Shown here one piece after another: positions 10,172-20,983 of a stretch of 64,000 nucleotides of DNA; positions within the stretch are counted from its first letter, which is position 1; each line of letters starts with the position of its first letter. A model generated the notes under the pieces. That model searched no databases. It had not been told where the DNA came from and saw nothing but the letters and a program-made list of their open reading frames with translations. The stretch comes from Erinaceus europaeus (taxonomy: Eukaryota; Chordata; Mammalia; Eulipotyphla; Erinaceidae), in NCBI RefSeq assembly GCF_950295315.1, contig NC_080171.1, forward strand, positions 99,611,445-99,675,444, in the 5' to 3' direction. The translations under genes were made by a program, and so were the position numbers.

Positions 10172-10372
10172 ACTCTCTTTTTATCTTGATAGAGGTGGCA
10201 AGACAGAGAGAAAGAGAGAGAAAAAAGAAACAAACAAAAAACACCATAGGCTGCTCCACCACTCGCGAAGCTTTTCCTGTACAAAGTGCTCCCATGTGGT
10301 GGCAGGGAGCTTGAGCTGCTCTTAGTACATGGTCAAGTATGTGCACTGCCTGCCTAAGCTATTTCTCAGCCT
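10172..10372 (-). mobile_element. SINE family E/B (antisense)
   Basis: Tttttatcttgatagaggtg, ggctgctccaccactcgcga, gcttgagctgctcttagtac and gcctaagctatttctcagcc. Confidence 0.6.
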
Positions 10373-10659
10373 CTGTTCGGACACTTTCTTCTCCCTCCTA
10401 CTCTGCAACCCTTTGTCCAGGAAGCTTTGGTGGGCCACCCAGACCAGGCTAGATACCCACTGGGTTGACCTGCCATCTCCTTTGTGGACTCTGTGTGCCC
10501 ACTGTGTGACTGCTTCCCTAAGCATCTGCAGGGCCAGCAAGGGAGAAGACCCCAGCCCTGGACCAAGGTACATTCAGGGTGTATCCTGATGGTGAGTCTG
10601 TCTCTTGCAGGATTATTCTGAGAGCCACAGGGAAAGAAAAACAAACAAGCAAACAAACA

Positions 10660-10900
10660 AAAAATGCCCCACTCCACTAATTTGTTCTGAAACCTCACCT
10701 CTCCTGAGCCCTACCCCACTAGGGAAAGAAAGAAACAGAATGGGGATATGGATCGACCTGTCAGTGCCCATGTCCAGCAGAGAAGCAATTACAGAAGCCA
10801 GAACTCCCATCCTCCCAAAAATTTTGGTCCATACTCCCAGAGGGGGAGAATTGTTAGGGGAAGTTGATCAGAGGGCTTTGAACCCCAATTCCATCAGTAC
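10660..10900 (+). mobile_element. Dispersed repeat, probably L1 3'-region fragment
   Basis: Contains 'tatggatcgacctgtc', 'gaagcaattacagaagccag' and 'ccatactcccagaggg'. I recognise this wording as a recurrent hedgehog interspersed repeat, probably the 3' part of an L1 subfamily. The assignment is from memory. Confidence 0.4.
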
Positions 10901-10979
10901 TCTGAGAGAGAAGAAGAAAAAAGGAAGGACATTCAAAAGTATTAATAGGTGTAGGTGTGATTTAGAAAGGAAGAGAAGG

Positions 10980-11272
10980 GGGTTGGGGAGTAGCGCAGCT
11001 GGTTAAGCGCATGTGGCGCAAAGCGCAAGGACCTGCATAAGGATCCCGGTTCGAGCCCCCGGCTCCCCACCTGCAGGGGAGTCGCTTCACAAGCGGTGAA
11101 GCAGGTCTGCAGGTGTCTTTCTCTCCCCCTCTCTGTCTTCCCCTCCTCTCTCCATTTCTCTCTGTCCTATCCAACAACGATGACATCAATAACAACAACA
11201 ATAATAACTACAACAATAAAACAAGGACAACAAAAGGGAAAATAAATAAATATTAAACAATTAAAATAAAAC
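10980..11272 (+). mobile_element. SINE family A, near-intact young copy
   Basis: Clean head, B box cggttcgagcccccggctcc, CT body and caacaa/aataat tail, with an exact 12-base duplication aggaagagaagg (10968-10979, 11273-11284). One of the least diverged copies here. Confidence 0.95.
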
Positions 11273-11287
11273 AGGAAGAGAAGGAGG

Positions 11288-11562
11288 GCTGGGCGGCGGC
11301 ACACCGGCTTAAGTGCACATAGTCTGAAGCACAAGATCCTGTCCAAGGATCCCAGTTTAAGAGCCCTGCTCCCCACCTCTATCTTCTCTTCCCACTCTCA
11401 ATTTCTCTCTGTCCTATCCAATAAGATAGGGGGGAAATGGCCTCCGGGAGCAGTGGATTTGTAGCGCCGGCACCCAGCCCCAGCAATAACCCTGGAAGCC
11501 AAATAAAAAAAGAGAAAGAAAGAGGAAGGAAGGAAGGAAGGAAGGAAGGAAGGAAGGAAGGA
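11288..11562 (+). mobile_element. SINE family A/B, internally deleted, with (GGAA)n
   Basis: Gggctgggcggcggcacacc head, shortened body, 3' module cctccgggagcagtggattt to ataaccctggaagcc, then a GGAA array at 11523-11562. Confidence 0.75.
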
Positions 11563-11654
11563 AAAATAAAAGAGAACATAAATACAGATAGAAACAGAAA
11601 TAATAGTCAGCCATAGCTGTGACCTTGGGAGAACTACTGCAGTTCCTTTTTATT

Positions 11655-11767
11655 TTTTAAAAAAACTTTTTATTAATTTATTAGTGAGAAAGATAGGAGA
11701 GAGAGAAAGAACCAGATATCGAACTCAGGACCTCAGGCTTAAGAGTCCAATGTCTTATTCACTGTGG
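11655..11767 (-). mobile_element. SINE family D (antisense), partial
   Basis: Attaatttattagtgagaaa, agaaccagatatcgaactca and gagtccaatgtcttattcac. It stops abruptly where the next SINE begins. Confidence 0.7.
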
Positions 11768-11998
11768 TTTTTTTTTAAATTTTATATAATTTTTTATTAT
11801 CTTTATTTGCTCTATAGAGACAGTCAGAAATTGAGAGGGGAGAGGGTGATAGAGAGGGAGAGAGATAGAGAGACACCTGCAGCCCTGCTTCACCATTTGC
11901 AAAGCTTTCCCCTTGCAGGTGGGGACTGGGGGCTCGAATCCCCACCCTTGTGCATTATAACATGTGTGCTCAGCCAGGTGCGCCACCACCCGGCCCCC
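11767..11998 (-). mobile_element. SINE family B (antisense)
   Basis: Ttttattatctttatttgct, agacagtcagaaattgagag, gcaggtggggactgggggct and gtgcgccaccacccggcccc. Confidence 0.88.
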
Positions 11999-12002
11999 TA
12001 GT

Positions 12003-12135
12003 GCAGTGTCCAGTGGAGGTATGGATCGACCAGTGGAGGAAAATGGGGACACAGAACTTTGGTGGTGGGAAAAGTGTGAAATCATAACCCTGTTGTCTTA
12101 TAATTTTGTAATAGTAAATCCCTAATTATATATAT
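12003..12135 (+). mobile_element. L1 3'-end-like fragment
   Basis: Contains 'tatggatcgacc', 'ggtggtgggaaaagtgtg' and 'tcttataattttgtaatag', followed by a TA run. It resembles an L1 3' UTR end in sense orientation. The subfamily is unknown. Confidence 0.5.
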
Positions 12136-13540
12136 ATATACCCTCCCAAGTCTCATGCAGGCTTCCAGCGGCTTCCCTGCCCCACGCGTTGGGGCCTGCA
12201 GCATGTCCTCCTATGGAGAAGACCAAGAGGTAGCAAGTCCCTGACGTGTGCAGTCTGGCTCTGCCTTGCTCTCCTGCTGAGTGGGCACATTTTGGGGTTT
12301 GGGGGCAGGAGTAGAGAGATGATGGCAAGGTTCCCACCTGTGATACTGCTGAGTGGTCTCCCAGCTAAAATTTTCTCTTCTTTACTTAGAGGAGTGGGGG
12401 AGAGGAAGAGACACACAGAGAGGAGAGACACCAGTATGCTACCCCGCCATGGAGCTCCTAGTCCGTGGCCTCCTAGGACTCTGTCCCCCGGTCACTCTCT
12501 GCTTTGCCCACATCTTCCTTCACTCAGTCTTCGGAGCCCCATGTGATCCCACCCCAGCGGGAGTCTGCTTTGACCAGGCGACTCTTCTCTCTGGAGACCG
12601 TTTCACAAAGATGAAAACATGCATCGGCAGTCACCCAGCCAGTGGGGGGCTCACCCCTTGTCATCCCACTTGTCCCACTGACCACAGCACAGTTATTCTT
12701 CCACTAGATGCCCACAGCAGCCGATGCAGGAGGCACCCATCTGTCAGAGGAGGGTACTGAACCTTGGAAGGCTGAATTGACTGTCCAAACCACCAGTTCA
12801 CAGGACGGGCTGTCCCTTTCCTCCCAGACTGTGTATGTGTGTGTCGGGGTGGGGCACGGGGGGAGGACTCCAGCTTCCATTCCTCCCCAGTGCCACCATT
12901 TCCAGCACCTCAAAACTTGAGTAGCAGGGAACCCAGAGGCAACCATTGGCACTGGGTCGATAGATGAGGCAGGTCAGACAAAGACAGCACCCAGGCCACC
13001 TGCCGGGGATTAGGCCATCTGAATGCCAGGCAGGTCAGATTCCCCCAGAGAGCAGCTAGGAGGCATCTGCCCATGGACCACCAGCTAGGAGTAAGTAGCC
13101 CCTGGGCCGCTGATGACTGACACCTTCTTCCTCACCACCGCTCCCTCTGCCACCTGCCGGCCACCTACAGGGCAGGTGGTAAAAGCCACTGGGAGGTAAA
13201 GACCCTCTCAAACAAGACTTCCTGTGCTGAGCAGGGCTGCTCCAAGCCCCAACTGTGCCCCAGCATCCCTTTCCCTCCTTAGGGTCATTCTTATGCATCC
13301 CCAACCAGGGCCCAATCTCTGGGTGACCTTCCTGAGGCTTTGCTTACCTTCAAGGACCAGTGCTGTCATCCCCCACCCCCTCCCCAGCTAGAGCCAGGCA
13401 GCTTCCAGTCCTCTACTCCCCAAATATTTGCTGGGTAAACATAGTCTGACTTCTAAGAACATGAGAATGACAGAGTGATGAAGATGAAAGTGTCAGCTAG
13501 GACTTTCCTCGATTCCCACAGTCCCTGACGCAAACCTTAC

Positions 13541-13570
13541 ACACACGCACACACACACACACACACACAG
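13541..13570. repeat. (AC)n microsatellite
   Basis: Short CA run at the edge of a MIR piece. Confidence 0.9.
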
Positions 13571-13574
13571 AGCA

Positions 13575-13632
13575 GGAGTTGTGTTTATCCCATTTTACAG
13601 CTGACTAAACTGAGGCTCCCAAAAGGTATGAC
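13575..13632 (-). mobile_element. MIR fragment
   Basis: Atcccattttacagctgact and aaactgaggctccc match the antisense MIR core. Confidence 0.6.
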
Positions 13633-13911
13633 AATATCCTCACCACATGAAGCCAATGGGAGGGGCACTGGGTTTGATTCCCTGGTCCTCCTCCGTCCCA
13701 GGCCTGCAAAGACAATTCCAGAGCTCCAGCTCTGCCAGCAGAGGGGCTTGGCTGGGAAGAGTCACCCAGGGAGATGGATGCCCTCCGACTACACCACCCA
13801 GGTAGCTTATTCAGAACCAGGATGGAGCCATCAAAACAATGGGAAGCTGAAGCCCAAAAAACAGGAGGTCACTTGCCCAAGGTCCACCCGAACCTGGCAC
13901 CTGGCTCTTAC

Positions 13912-14042
13912 CTTGCGCCAGAGCAGCTGAGCCTGCGGCAGCCCGGTGCCCTCAACCTCATGACGCATGCTGTTGAAGAGGGCAACACCATACTGGTCCT
14001 CATAGAAGCGGAGGAACTCCGCCAGGATCTTCCCCGTTTTCT
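13912..14042 (-). CDS. NIBAN2: NIBAN2 coding exon 2 (residues 19-62)
   Basis: The acceptor 'tcttccag' precedes AG, which completes Glu19. Then follow 43 codons, from K-T-G-K-I-L-A-E-F-L through Y-E-D-Q-Y-G-V-A to L-L-W-R-K. The exon ends at 13912 with donor GTAAGA, in phase 0. The segment forms the helical region before the PH domain. It is nearly identical to human NIBAN2, with a few substitutions by memory, such as Val for Ile in the R-H-E-V-E-G stretch. There is no stop or frameshift, and both splice sites are canonical. About 48.5 kb of repeat-rich intron 1 separates it from exon 1. Because codon 19 is split, any alternative first exon must also end in phase 1. Confidence 0.96.
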
Positions 14043-14164
14043 CTGGAAGACAACCACAGACAGACCATGAGGTCACCATAGTTACTGACCTCCAATGTGC
14101 CCCCCATGGAGCTCACTCACAAAATCCCCAATTCCTACTTGTAAGACTTCTTTCTTTGTTTTCT

Positions 14165-14179
<15 letters not shown>

Positions 14180-14197
<18 letters not shown>

Positions 14198-14529
14198 TGC
14201 CTCTAGGGTTATTTCTGGGGCTCAGTACGTGCACTACGAATCCACTGCTCCTGGAGGTCATTTTTACCCTTTTGTTGCCCTTGTTGTTTATCTTGTAGCT
14301 GTTATAGTTGTTGTTGCTGCTGTTGTTGTTGGATAGGGAAGAGAGAAGTCGACAGAGGAGGGGAAGACAGAGAGAGGGAGAGAAAGATAGACAACTGCAG
14401 ACCTGCTAAACCGCCTGTGAAGTGACCCCCCCTACTGGTGGGGAGCTAGGGACTCGAACTGGGATCCTTATGCCAGTTTTTGTGCTTGGTGCTATGTGTG
14501 CTTAAGCCGCTGCACTACCACCTGGCCCC
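14180..14529 (-). mobile_element. SINE family A (antisense), full length
   Basis: Poly-T, gcctctagggttatttctgg, the GTT-rich middle, ggatagggaagagagaag, tcgaactgggatccttatgc and ctaccacctggcccc. Confidence 0.9.
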
Positions 14530-14570
14530 CTCTCTTTTCTTTTTTAATTGCTTGCTTTAAAAAAAGTATT

Positions 14571-14860
14571 GGGAGTCAGGCAGTAGTGCAGCGGCTTAAG
14601 TGCATATGGCGCGAAGCACAAGGACTGGCCTAAGAATCCCAGTTCGAGCCCCAGGCTCCCCACCTACAGGGGATTCACTTCACAATCGGTGAAGCAGGTC
14701 TGCAGGTGTCTTTCTCTCCCCCTCTGTCTTCCCCTCCTCTCTCCATTTCTCTCTGTCCTATCTAACAACAATGACATCAATAACAACAACAATAATAACT
14801 ACGACAACAATAAAACAAGGGCAACTAAAGGAAAAATAAACAATTTTTTAAAAAAATATT
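14571..14860 (+). mobile_element. SINE family A
   Basis: Gggagtcaggcagtagtgca, cagttcgagccccaggctcc, the CT body, aataataactacgac and a long A/T tail. Confidence 0.92.
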
Positions 14861-14894
14861 TATTTTAATGGAAGACACAGAAAAAGATAGAGAT

Positions 14895-14990
14895 AAGCTC
14901 TGGCTTATGGTGGTGCTGGGGATTGAGCCTGAGATCTCCGAGCTCCAGATTTGAAAGTCTTTTTGCAGAACCATCATGCTGTCTCCATAC
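14895..14990 (-). mobile_element. SINE family C (antisense), partial
   Basis: Gctctggcttatggtggtgc, attgagcctgagatctccga and cagaaccatcatgctgtctc. Confidence 0.75.
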
Positions 14991-15134
14991 CTCATACTCT
15001 CAGATCTCATCTGCATGGTCACTGATCTGATCTGTGCATTTCCTGGGCACATGTGGGTGACTCAGGACAGATACATAATGACCACAGATAGAGAAACCAC
15101 CAAACAGAAACTACAGAAAAATCAATAGGCACGC

Positions 15135-15225
15135 AGGAGAAGTAGCACAATCACAGTGTACCAGACTTTCATGCCCCAGGCTCAGAGGTGCCAGATTCAG
15201 TCCCCAGCACTATAAACCCATAAAC
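15135..15225 (+). mobile_element. SINE family C, diverged
   Basis: Agaagtagcacaatcacagt, catgccccaggctcagaggt and ttcagtccccagcactat. Confidence 0.6.
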
Positions 15226-15359
15226 CAGCCAAAGGCAGTAGAACCTAAACCCCACTTTCTGCATGAATTCATCCAGAATATGAAGGGATAGGCACTTGAA
15301 CCCTGAGCTGGGGGTGGGTAGGAAAAGGAAAGGCCTTTCTGAAGGCACAATTTCCCCCC

Positions 15360-15471
15360 TTTTGACCACAGCACTGCTCAGCTCTAGCTTATGATGGTGC
15401 TGGGGATTGAATTTTGGACCTCAGAGCCTCAGGCTTGAAAATAATTTGCATGACCATTAAGCTGTCTCCCC
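15360..15471 (-). mobile_element. SINE family C (antisense)
   Basis: Gaccacagcactgctcagct, tatgatggtgctggggattg and gcatgaccattaagctgtct. Confidence 0.82.
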
Positions 15472-15910
15472 ATGCGCACACTTTTAAAGTTGGGGACAGT
15501 ACTCACCTGGTGGGCTCGCTCTTCTAGGAACCCACCCAACAGAGCAGCTGGTGGGAGAAGGCCCAATGCACCTGGGAGGCCAGTAGAAACAGGCCCAATG
15601 TCACCAGCGGGCTACGACTCAGAATAGTCCAGTTCACCCAGGACAGGTGTGGATACGTCCACCACAGGGCAGGGTGTCCACATTGTCACGTGACACAAAG
15701 GGTGTTACACGATCACAAGTCGAATACCACCCGTTAAAACAGTTCCTCTTTGCGCCTGCAAGTCACGTCTATGTGGAGGGTGGGTGCAGACTACTAAGGA
15801 TGGGACTTAGACTGTGGCAGAGAGGGAGGTGGGGGAAGTCAACCGCATTTTCCCCTTTCTTCTCCTTTACAGCATATGAATTATTTTGCAAGCATGGCTC
15901 CTTTCACACT

Positions 15911-16062
15911 ATGGTGGCACACCTGGTTGAGAGCACATGTTGCAGTACGCAAAGACGGGGGAAAGCTTTGCGAGTGGTGAAGCGGTGCTGCAGGTGTCTC
16001 TCTCTTTCTCTCTCTCCTCCATCCTCTTAATTTCTGGCTGTCTGTATCCAATAAGTAAAGAT
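15911..16062 (+). mobile_element. SINE family B with internal deletion
   Basis: The head runs straight from cgcaaagacggggg into aaagctttgcgagtggtgaa. The B-box segment is missing, which would abolish pol III transcription from this copy. Confidence 0.75.
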
Positions 16063-16254
16063 AATAATTTATTTTTTAATAAATTCAACACTCTGAAATG
16101 AATTCATCCACCACTTTGTTCTTTGGCGCTTGCAGGCTGTTTTCTTATCTTTTTTATAAAAGCATAAAAGCAGTTTCTCAACAGAGAAGGGGAGGTGTGG
16201 CCTCGCACATCTCACACACCTCACACACTCAGGACTTGTGCCGCTTGCTGGAAA

Positions 16255-16300
16255 ACTCTCGGTACAGATGAGGAAACTGAAGCCCAGACAGGACACCAGC
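16255..16300 (-). mobile_element. MIR fragment
   Basis: Acagatgaggaaactgaagc cccagacagga. Confidence 0.55.
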
Positions 16301-16374
16301 AGAGGACACAGCTGTCTCCTTGAGAGAGGCTTCCTGATCTATCCCAAAAGCTGTAGCTAAAGTCTCCACTTGGG

Positions 16375-16430
16375 TTTGTGCTGGTCCAGGCTCCAGCTCC
16401 CCCTCTGAGCCTCAGTTTCCCTGGCAGTCT
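16375..16430 (+). mobile_element. MIR fragment
   Basis: Cccctctgagcctcagtttc followed by cctggcagtc. Confidence 0.5.
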
Positions 16431-16544
16431 TAAGATTCCAGGTTTCCAAGACCTGATGCCCTCTCAAAGGAGATGGGGCTGATGACACTCCATCTCCCCC
16501 AGGGCTGGTCTCCCAGTGCTGAGGTCACTCCACTAGGACATAAT

Positions 16545-16965
16545 TTTCCCAGTTGCCCTGTGAGATCGGACTGTGTGTATCGCATTTTAAAGAGGAAACT
16601 GAGGGGTGTCGGGCGGTAGCGCAACAGGTTAAGCACAGATGACTCGAAGTGCAAAGACTGGCCTAAGGATCCCGGTTCGACCCCCTGGCTCCCCACCTGC
16701 AGAGGAATCGCTTCACGAGTGGTGAAGCAGGTCTGCAGGTGTCTCCCTTTCTCTCCCCCTCTCTGTCTTCCCCTCCTCTCTCCATTTCTCTCTGTCCTAT
16801 CCAACAATGATGACATCAACAACAACAATAATAACTACAACAACAGGGCAACAAAAGGGAAAATAAATAATAATAAAAAAAGAGGAAACTGATGTCGGAA
16901 AGGTTAAGTCACTGGTACAAGTCACACAGCTTAAGACAGTGGAGCCAGGAGGTGAGAGCAGGGGT
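16545..16965 (-). mobile_element. MIR split by an A SINE
   Basis: The left arm ends cgcattttaaagaggaaact. The right arm resumes after the SINE with aaggttaagtcactgg and agtcacacagc, colinear with antisense MIR. Confidence 0.7.
16603..16878 (+). mobile_element. SINE family A inside MIR
   Basis: Gtcgggcggtagcgcaacag head, full body and tail. An exact 14-base duplication, aaagaggaaactga (16589-16602 and 16879-16892), comes from the MIR core. Confidence 0.94.
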
Positions 16966-17402
16966 AGATAGGCTGACAGTGTGTGTCACACCCCACACCA
17001 AGGCTAGGCCAGGCCACTCCCATCCCCATTCCTTGGAGACAGCCCTCTGCACAGACCTTTCCCTGTTCCCCTTTCCTGGAATGAATGCACGTCAGAACAG
17101 ATGCTGATTTTGAAGGAGGGAGGGGAGAACAAATGAGGAATTTGCTCTGAGTGCCTATTTTTTAAAAACCATAAACAACTAGACCTCTCATAGACCTCAG
17201 GGCTTGTTTTGCTAAAGCAGGATTGATGGGGGAGGGGAGTGAGGCACTGATTGGGGTCAAACAGAGAAAATGGGACCACAGACATTGGAGACATTGATAA
17301 ATTGTGTCATCAGCATCATAATCGCTACCATCTACTGAGGTCAACCCCAGTTGCTGGGCAGGCAAGCTGTCTATGCTTAAGTCCAAAGACTCTTCATAAA
17401 GG

Positions 17403-17403
<1 letters not shown>

Positions 17404-17442
<39 letters not shown>
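17404..17442. repeat. (GT)n microsatellite
   Basis: About 19 uninterrupted GT units. Confidence 0.95.
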
Positions 17443-17444
<2 letters not shown>

Positions 17445-17561
17445 ATACACCACAGTTTCTGTGAATCCTAAAATGGTTTCCCATTTTTAGAGCCGAGGAG
17501 GTTTATGGACCCAAGTGCTCCACCACTAGACCTCACAGTCTCAGCTCAGGTGTCTTTTATA

Positions 17562-17702
17562 TTTGTTTTTTATTTTAAGATTCATTTATTTGAGAGAGAG
17601 CGTCAAAGCACCACTCTGGCACATGTGCTGCCAGGGAGCAAACTCAGGACCTCATGCCTACACGTCCTGTGTTTCACCCACTGCGGCACCACCTCCTGGG
17701 CC
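17562..17702 (-). mobile_element. SINE family D (antisense)
   Basis: Taagattcatttatttgaga, accactctggcacatgtgct and gcaccacctcctgggcccc. Confidence 0.85.
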
Positions 17703-17753
17703 CCTCAGCCCAGAGTTCTGTCTGAGGGCCCCAGGTATCTGGACACTGCAGGG

Positions 17754-17755
<2 letters not shown>

Positions 17756-17795
<40 letters not shown>
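17756..17795. repeat. (CT)n microsatellite
   Basis: About 20 CT units. Confidence 0.95.
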
Positions 17796-17799
<4 letters not shown>

Positions 17800-18831
17800 C
17801 TTTCTTCCCCTCTCTCCCTCCAGGATGGGCAGGCATCACCCCCTTCAGCTGTGACTCTGCTGACCTAGCCTCAGCTCAGTACCTTTCCAGAGACCTGAAT
17901 CTTCCATCTCATCTTTAAACCCAGGTCAACCTGACCCACAGCCTGAGCTTAGCTATGAGTCACTGAAGCCCAGATGTTGTGTCCAGGCAGGGGGCAGAAG
18001 GCCCTCAGGGCTGGAGAACTGAATGAAGGACAGAAAGGGTAAGGCCAAGTCAGGTGAGGGACTGGGCACTGGCCCATCGAAGGGCATCGAGACTCCAACA
18101 GAGAGGGCTGTGGGTCAGAGAGGAACAGGACAAATAACCCAGATGGAACAGGAATGTGACAGGCAACGCTGGGGCCAAGGAGGCCCAGGGCAGGGTAGGA
18201 GCAGGAGGAAATGCATCCCAGATCTCTGATGTTGCGGTATGGATAGGTTAGCCAAGTGAGGCTGGGAGGACTGGGGAGAAGAAGCTATAGGACAGAGGAT
18301 GGAGAGAGGAGAAAGTACAGGCATGAACTAAGGAGAGTTGCTTAATGGGGGGTAAAAGGAGGCAGACCCCTCCCCAAAAAAAGAACTGTAGCAGCCCTGA
18401 CTTCACTTCATTGTAATGACAGGTATGTCTTGCTATCCAGACTGTTTAGATATGAGTCTGGCCTTAAATTCCAGAGTCAAACAGATCAGGGAGTGTGGGA
18501 TATCTCACCATCCATCCTTGCTCTCCACCTCGCCTCTGAAGTCAAATGGGTTGGGAGGAGGACAGACAGTACCAGCAGGGCTCTAAGGGCTAAGTGCAAA
18601 CCCCAGGGGCTGGGGTTGGGGCTGGCTGCAACTGCTCATCAGAGACACATGGACTGGGGGATCGCTGGGTGAAGGGTGAAGGTGACAGTGGGTGACTAAG
18701 AGGGGTGTCCTGGGCAAGATCAAGGAGGTGAGCAGGACTGGTGTAAACGTGGCAGCAAGGGAAGACTGGATAGGAAACACTGGGGCAGAGAAGGGAGTGG
18801 GGGGGCAGGAAAGAGAAAGCAAGAGGAGGGT

Positions 18832-19085
18832 AGGGGAGAGAGCGCCATGGTTATGCAAAAGGACTTTCACGCCTGAGGCTCTGAGCTCCCACACTGAATC
18901 TCCCTGCACCCTCATAAGTCAGAGCTGAGCAGTGCTCTAGTCAAAATAAATAAATAAATTCATAACCTCAAGCATGAAAGTCTCTTTGCATAACCCTTAT
19001 GCTATCTTCCCTGCCCAATAAATAAAATCAAGTAGCAGAAAGAGAGAGAGAATAAATAAAATCAAGTAGCAGAAAGAGAGAGAGA
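18832..19085 (+). mobile_element. C SINE inverted pair with tandem duplication
   Basis: Sense C SINE (18832-18957) is followed directly by the reverse complement of a C head (about 18964-19016). Then come two near-identical ~34-base units beginning aataaataaaatcaagtagc (from about 19017 and 19051). Confidence 0.75.
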
Positions 19086-19104
19086 GAGAGAGAGTGAAAA
19101 GAGG

Positions 19105-19350
19105 GGGCCGGTGGTGGCTCACCCAGTTAAGTACACAAAATACTAAGCTCAGGGACCCATGCAAGGATCCAGGTTTGAGCCCCTAACCCCCATCTGCAGT
19201 TCTGCAGGTGTCTATTGTTCTCCCTCTCGATCTCCCGCCCTCTCTCAATTTCTCCCTGTCCAGTCTAATGAAATGGGAAAAACATCTGCCAGAAGTAGTG
19301 GATTCATAGTGCAGGCACTGAGCCCCAGTGATAACCCTGGAGGCAGAGGG
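19105..19350 (+). mobile_element. SINE family A/B with 3' module
   Basis: Gggggccggtggtggctcac, aggtttgagcccctaac and gtggattcatagtgcaggca to gataaccctggaggcag. Confidence 0.8.
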
Positions 19351-19428
19351 GGGAAGGGAGGGAGAGGGAGAGGGAAAGGGAGAGAGAGAGAAAAAGGGAG
19401 AGGGAGAGGGAGAGAGAGAAAAAGAGAG
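19350..19428. repeat. (GGGAGA)n purine array
   Basis: Imperfect gggaga/gaga run joining two SINEs. Confidence 0.9.
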
Positions 19429-19523
19429 AGAATATCATTGTGGCACACGCGATGCTGGAGATGGAACTCAGGACCTCATGCTTGAGAGTCCAACATTTTA
19501 TCCACTGTGCCACCTCCCGGGCC
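19428..19523 (-). mobile_element. SINE family D (antisense)
   Basis: Tggcacacgcgatgctggag, gaactcaggacctcatgctt and gccacctcccgggccacc. Confidence 0.85.
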
Positions 19524-20353
19524 ACCCTAGCACATTCTTGAGAGATGTCCAAGAAAAGCCTGGGAGCATCACATGCTCGGTGCAAAGGGGTGGGGGCCAC
19601 AGGAAGGCAGAGCACAAAGAAGACTCAGACACTGCAGGGAGCCAGACCTGGGAAGCCCTGGGGATCAGAAAGGTAGTTGGGGAAGGGGCTCAGTCTGGAT
19701 AATGCAGTCCCAAGGAAGCAGCCCTGAACAGGGTCACCCGGTGGCTCCCGTGGCCTCCTGGAGCACAGCAGCCCAGGAGAGAGCTGAGACGGAGCCAGGC
19801 TCCAGCCTGCCCACTTCCCACAGGTCCTCCACAGCTCTCCCTTGTCAGCACTGCTCAGCACTCCACTTTCCCCCTTCCCACCATCCCAAAGCAGTTATCT
19901 CCCTGCAGCTGCCAAAGAGATTTTTCCAACTCCAATTCCCACGGTAGTGGCCTTGCCTGGGCATCTGTGGGTGGCCCAGGGAGCTATCAGGGTGGGGGTT
20001 GCAGCTTCCTCTACACCTGCCACCCCAGCTCTTCCTGACTGTTGCTTCCAGACATGACTTCTGGAGAACGCACACATGGTGGATTTGGGGAGATGCATGG
20101 TTGCCACCGCAGAGAGAACTCTGGATCAGAGAATGTAAAGAACACCCCTTGGGGCCAGGCAGTAGCACGGCAGGTTAAACACACATGGCGTGAAGTGCAA
20201 GGACTGGCATGAGGATCCCGGTTCGAGCCCCCGGATCCTCACCTGCAAAGGGGGGGGGGGTCGCTTCACAAGCGGTAAAGCAGGTCTCCCCCTCCTTTCT
20301 AGAGTTCTCTGTCCTGTTCAATAACAACAACAGCAATAATAACAATAACAAGG

Positions 20354-20983
20354 GGATCAGGCGGTAGCACAGTGGGTTAAGTGCACGTGGTGTGAAGCGC
20401 AAAGACCTGCTTAAGGATCCTGGTTCGAGCCCTGGCTCCCCACCTGTAAGAGGGTTGTTTCACAAGTGGTGAAGCAGGTCTGCAGGTGTCTATCCTTCCC
20501 ACTCTCTGTTTTCTCTTCCTCTCTCCATTTCTCTCTGTCCTATCCAACAACAACAACAATAATAACCACAACAATGATAAAACAACAAGGGCAACAAAAG
20601 GGGGAAAAATAGCCTCCGGGGAGTCGGGCGGTGGCGCAACGGGTTAAGCACACATGGCGCAAAGCGCAAGGGCAGGCTTAAGAATCCCGGTTCAAGCCCC
20701 CGGCTCCCCACCTGCAGGGGAGTCGCTTCATAGGCGGTGAAGGAGGTGTGCAGGTGTCTGTCTTTCTCTCCCCCTCTCTGTCTTCTCCTCCTCTCTCCAT
20801 TTCTCTCTGTCCTATCTAACAACAATGATGACATCAATAACAACAATAACTACAACAACAATAAAAACAAGGGCAACAAAAGGGAAAATAAATAAACAAA
20901 TAAATAAATGTTTTAAAAAAGCCTCCAGAAGCAGTAGATTCAAGCCCCAGCAATAACCCTGGAGGCAAAAAAAAAAAAACCCC
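20354..20983 (+). mobile_element. SINE family A, middle of triple nest
   Basis: Flanked by an exact 12-base duplication acaataacaagg (20342-20353, 20984-20995). Its own 3' module is split: tagcctcc at 20617 and gcctccagaagcagtagatt from 20921, ending in poly-A. Confidence 0.9.
20618..20919 (+). mobile_element. SINE family A, innermost of triple nest
   Basis: Gagtcgggcggtggcgcaac to a caacaa/aataaa tail, flanked by agcctcc (20611-20617, 20920-20926). It is the youngest of the three. Confidence 0.9.

Larger units (their letters stand above)
4836..13911 (-). other. NIBAN2: NIBAN2 intron 2
   Basis: Intron of 9,076 bases, GT at 13911-13910, AG at 4837-4836. The part 4836-6730 is mostly unique apart from one MIR piece. 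6730-12140 is packed with SINEs, an L1 3' end and L1-like fragments. 12140-13540 is again mostly unique, GC-moderate sequence. Open frames here are not supported as exons. Confidence 0.9.

Noticed and set aside
20300..20900. CRISPR-like or satellite repeat array
   Set aside because: Spacing and content match dispersed SINE copies in a mammalian intron; no regular repeat-spacer pattern.
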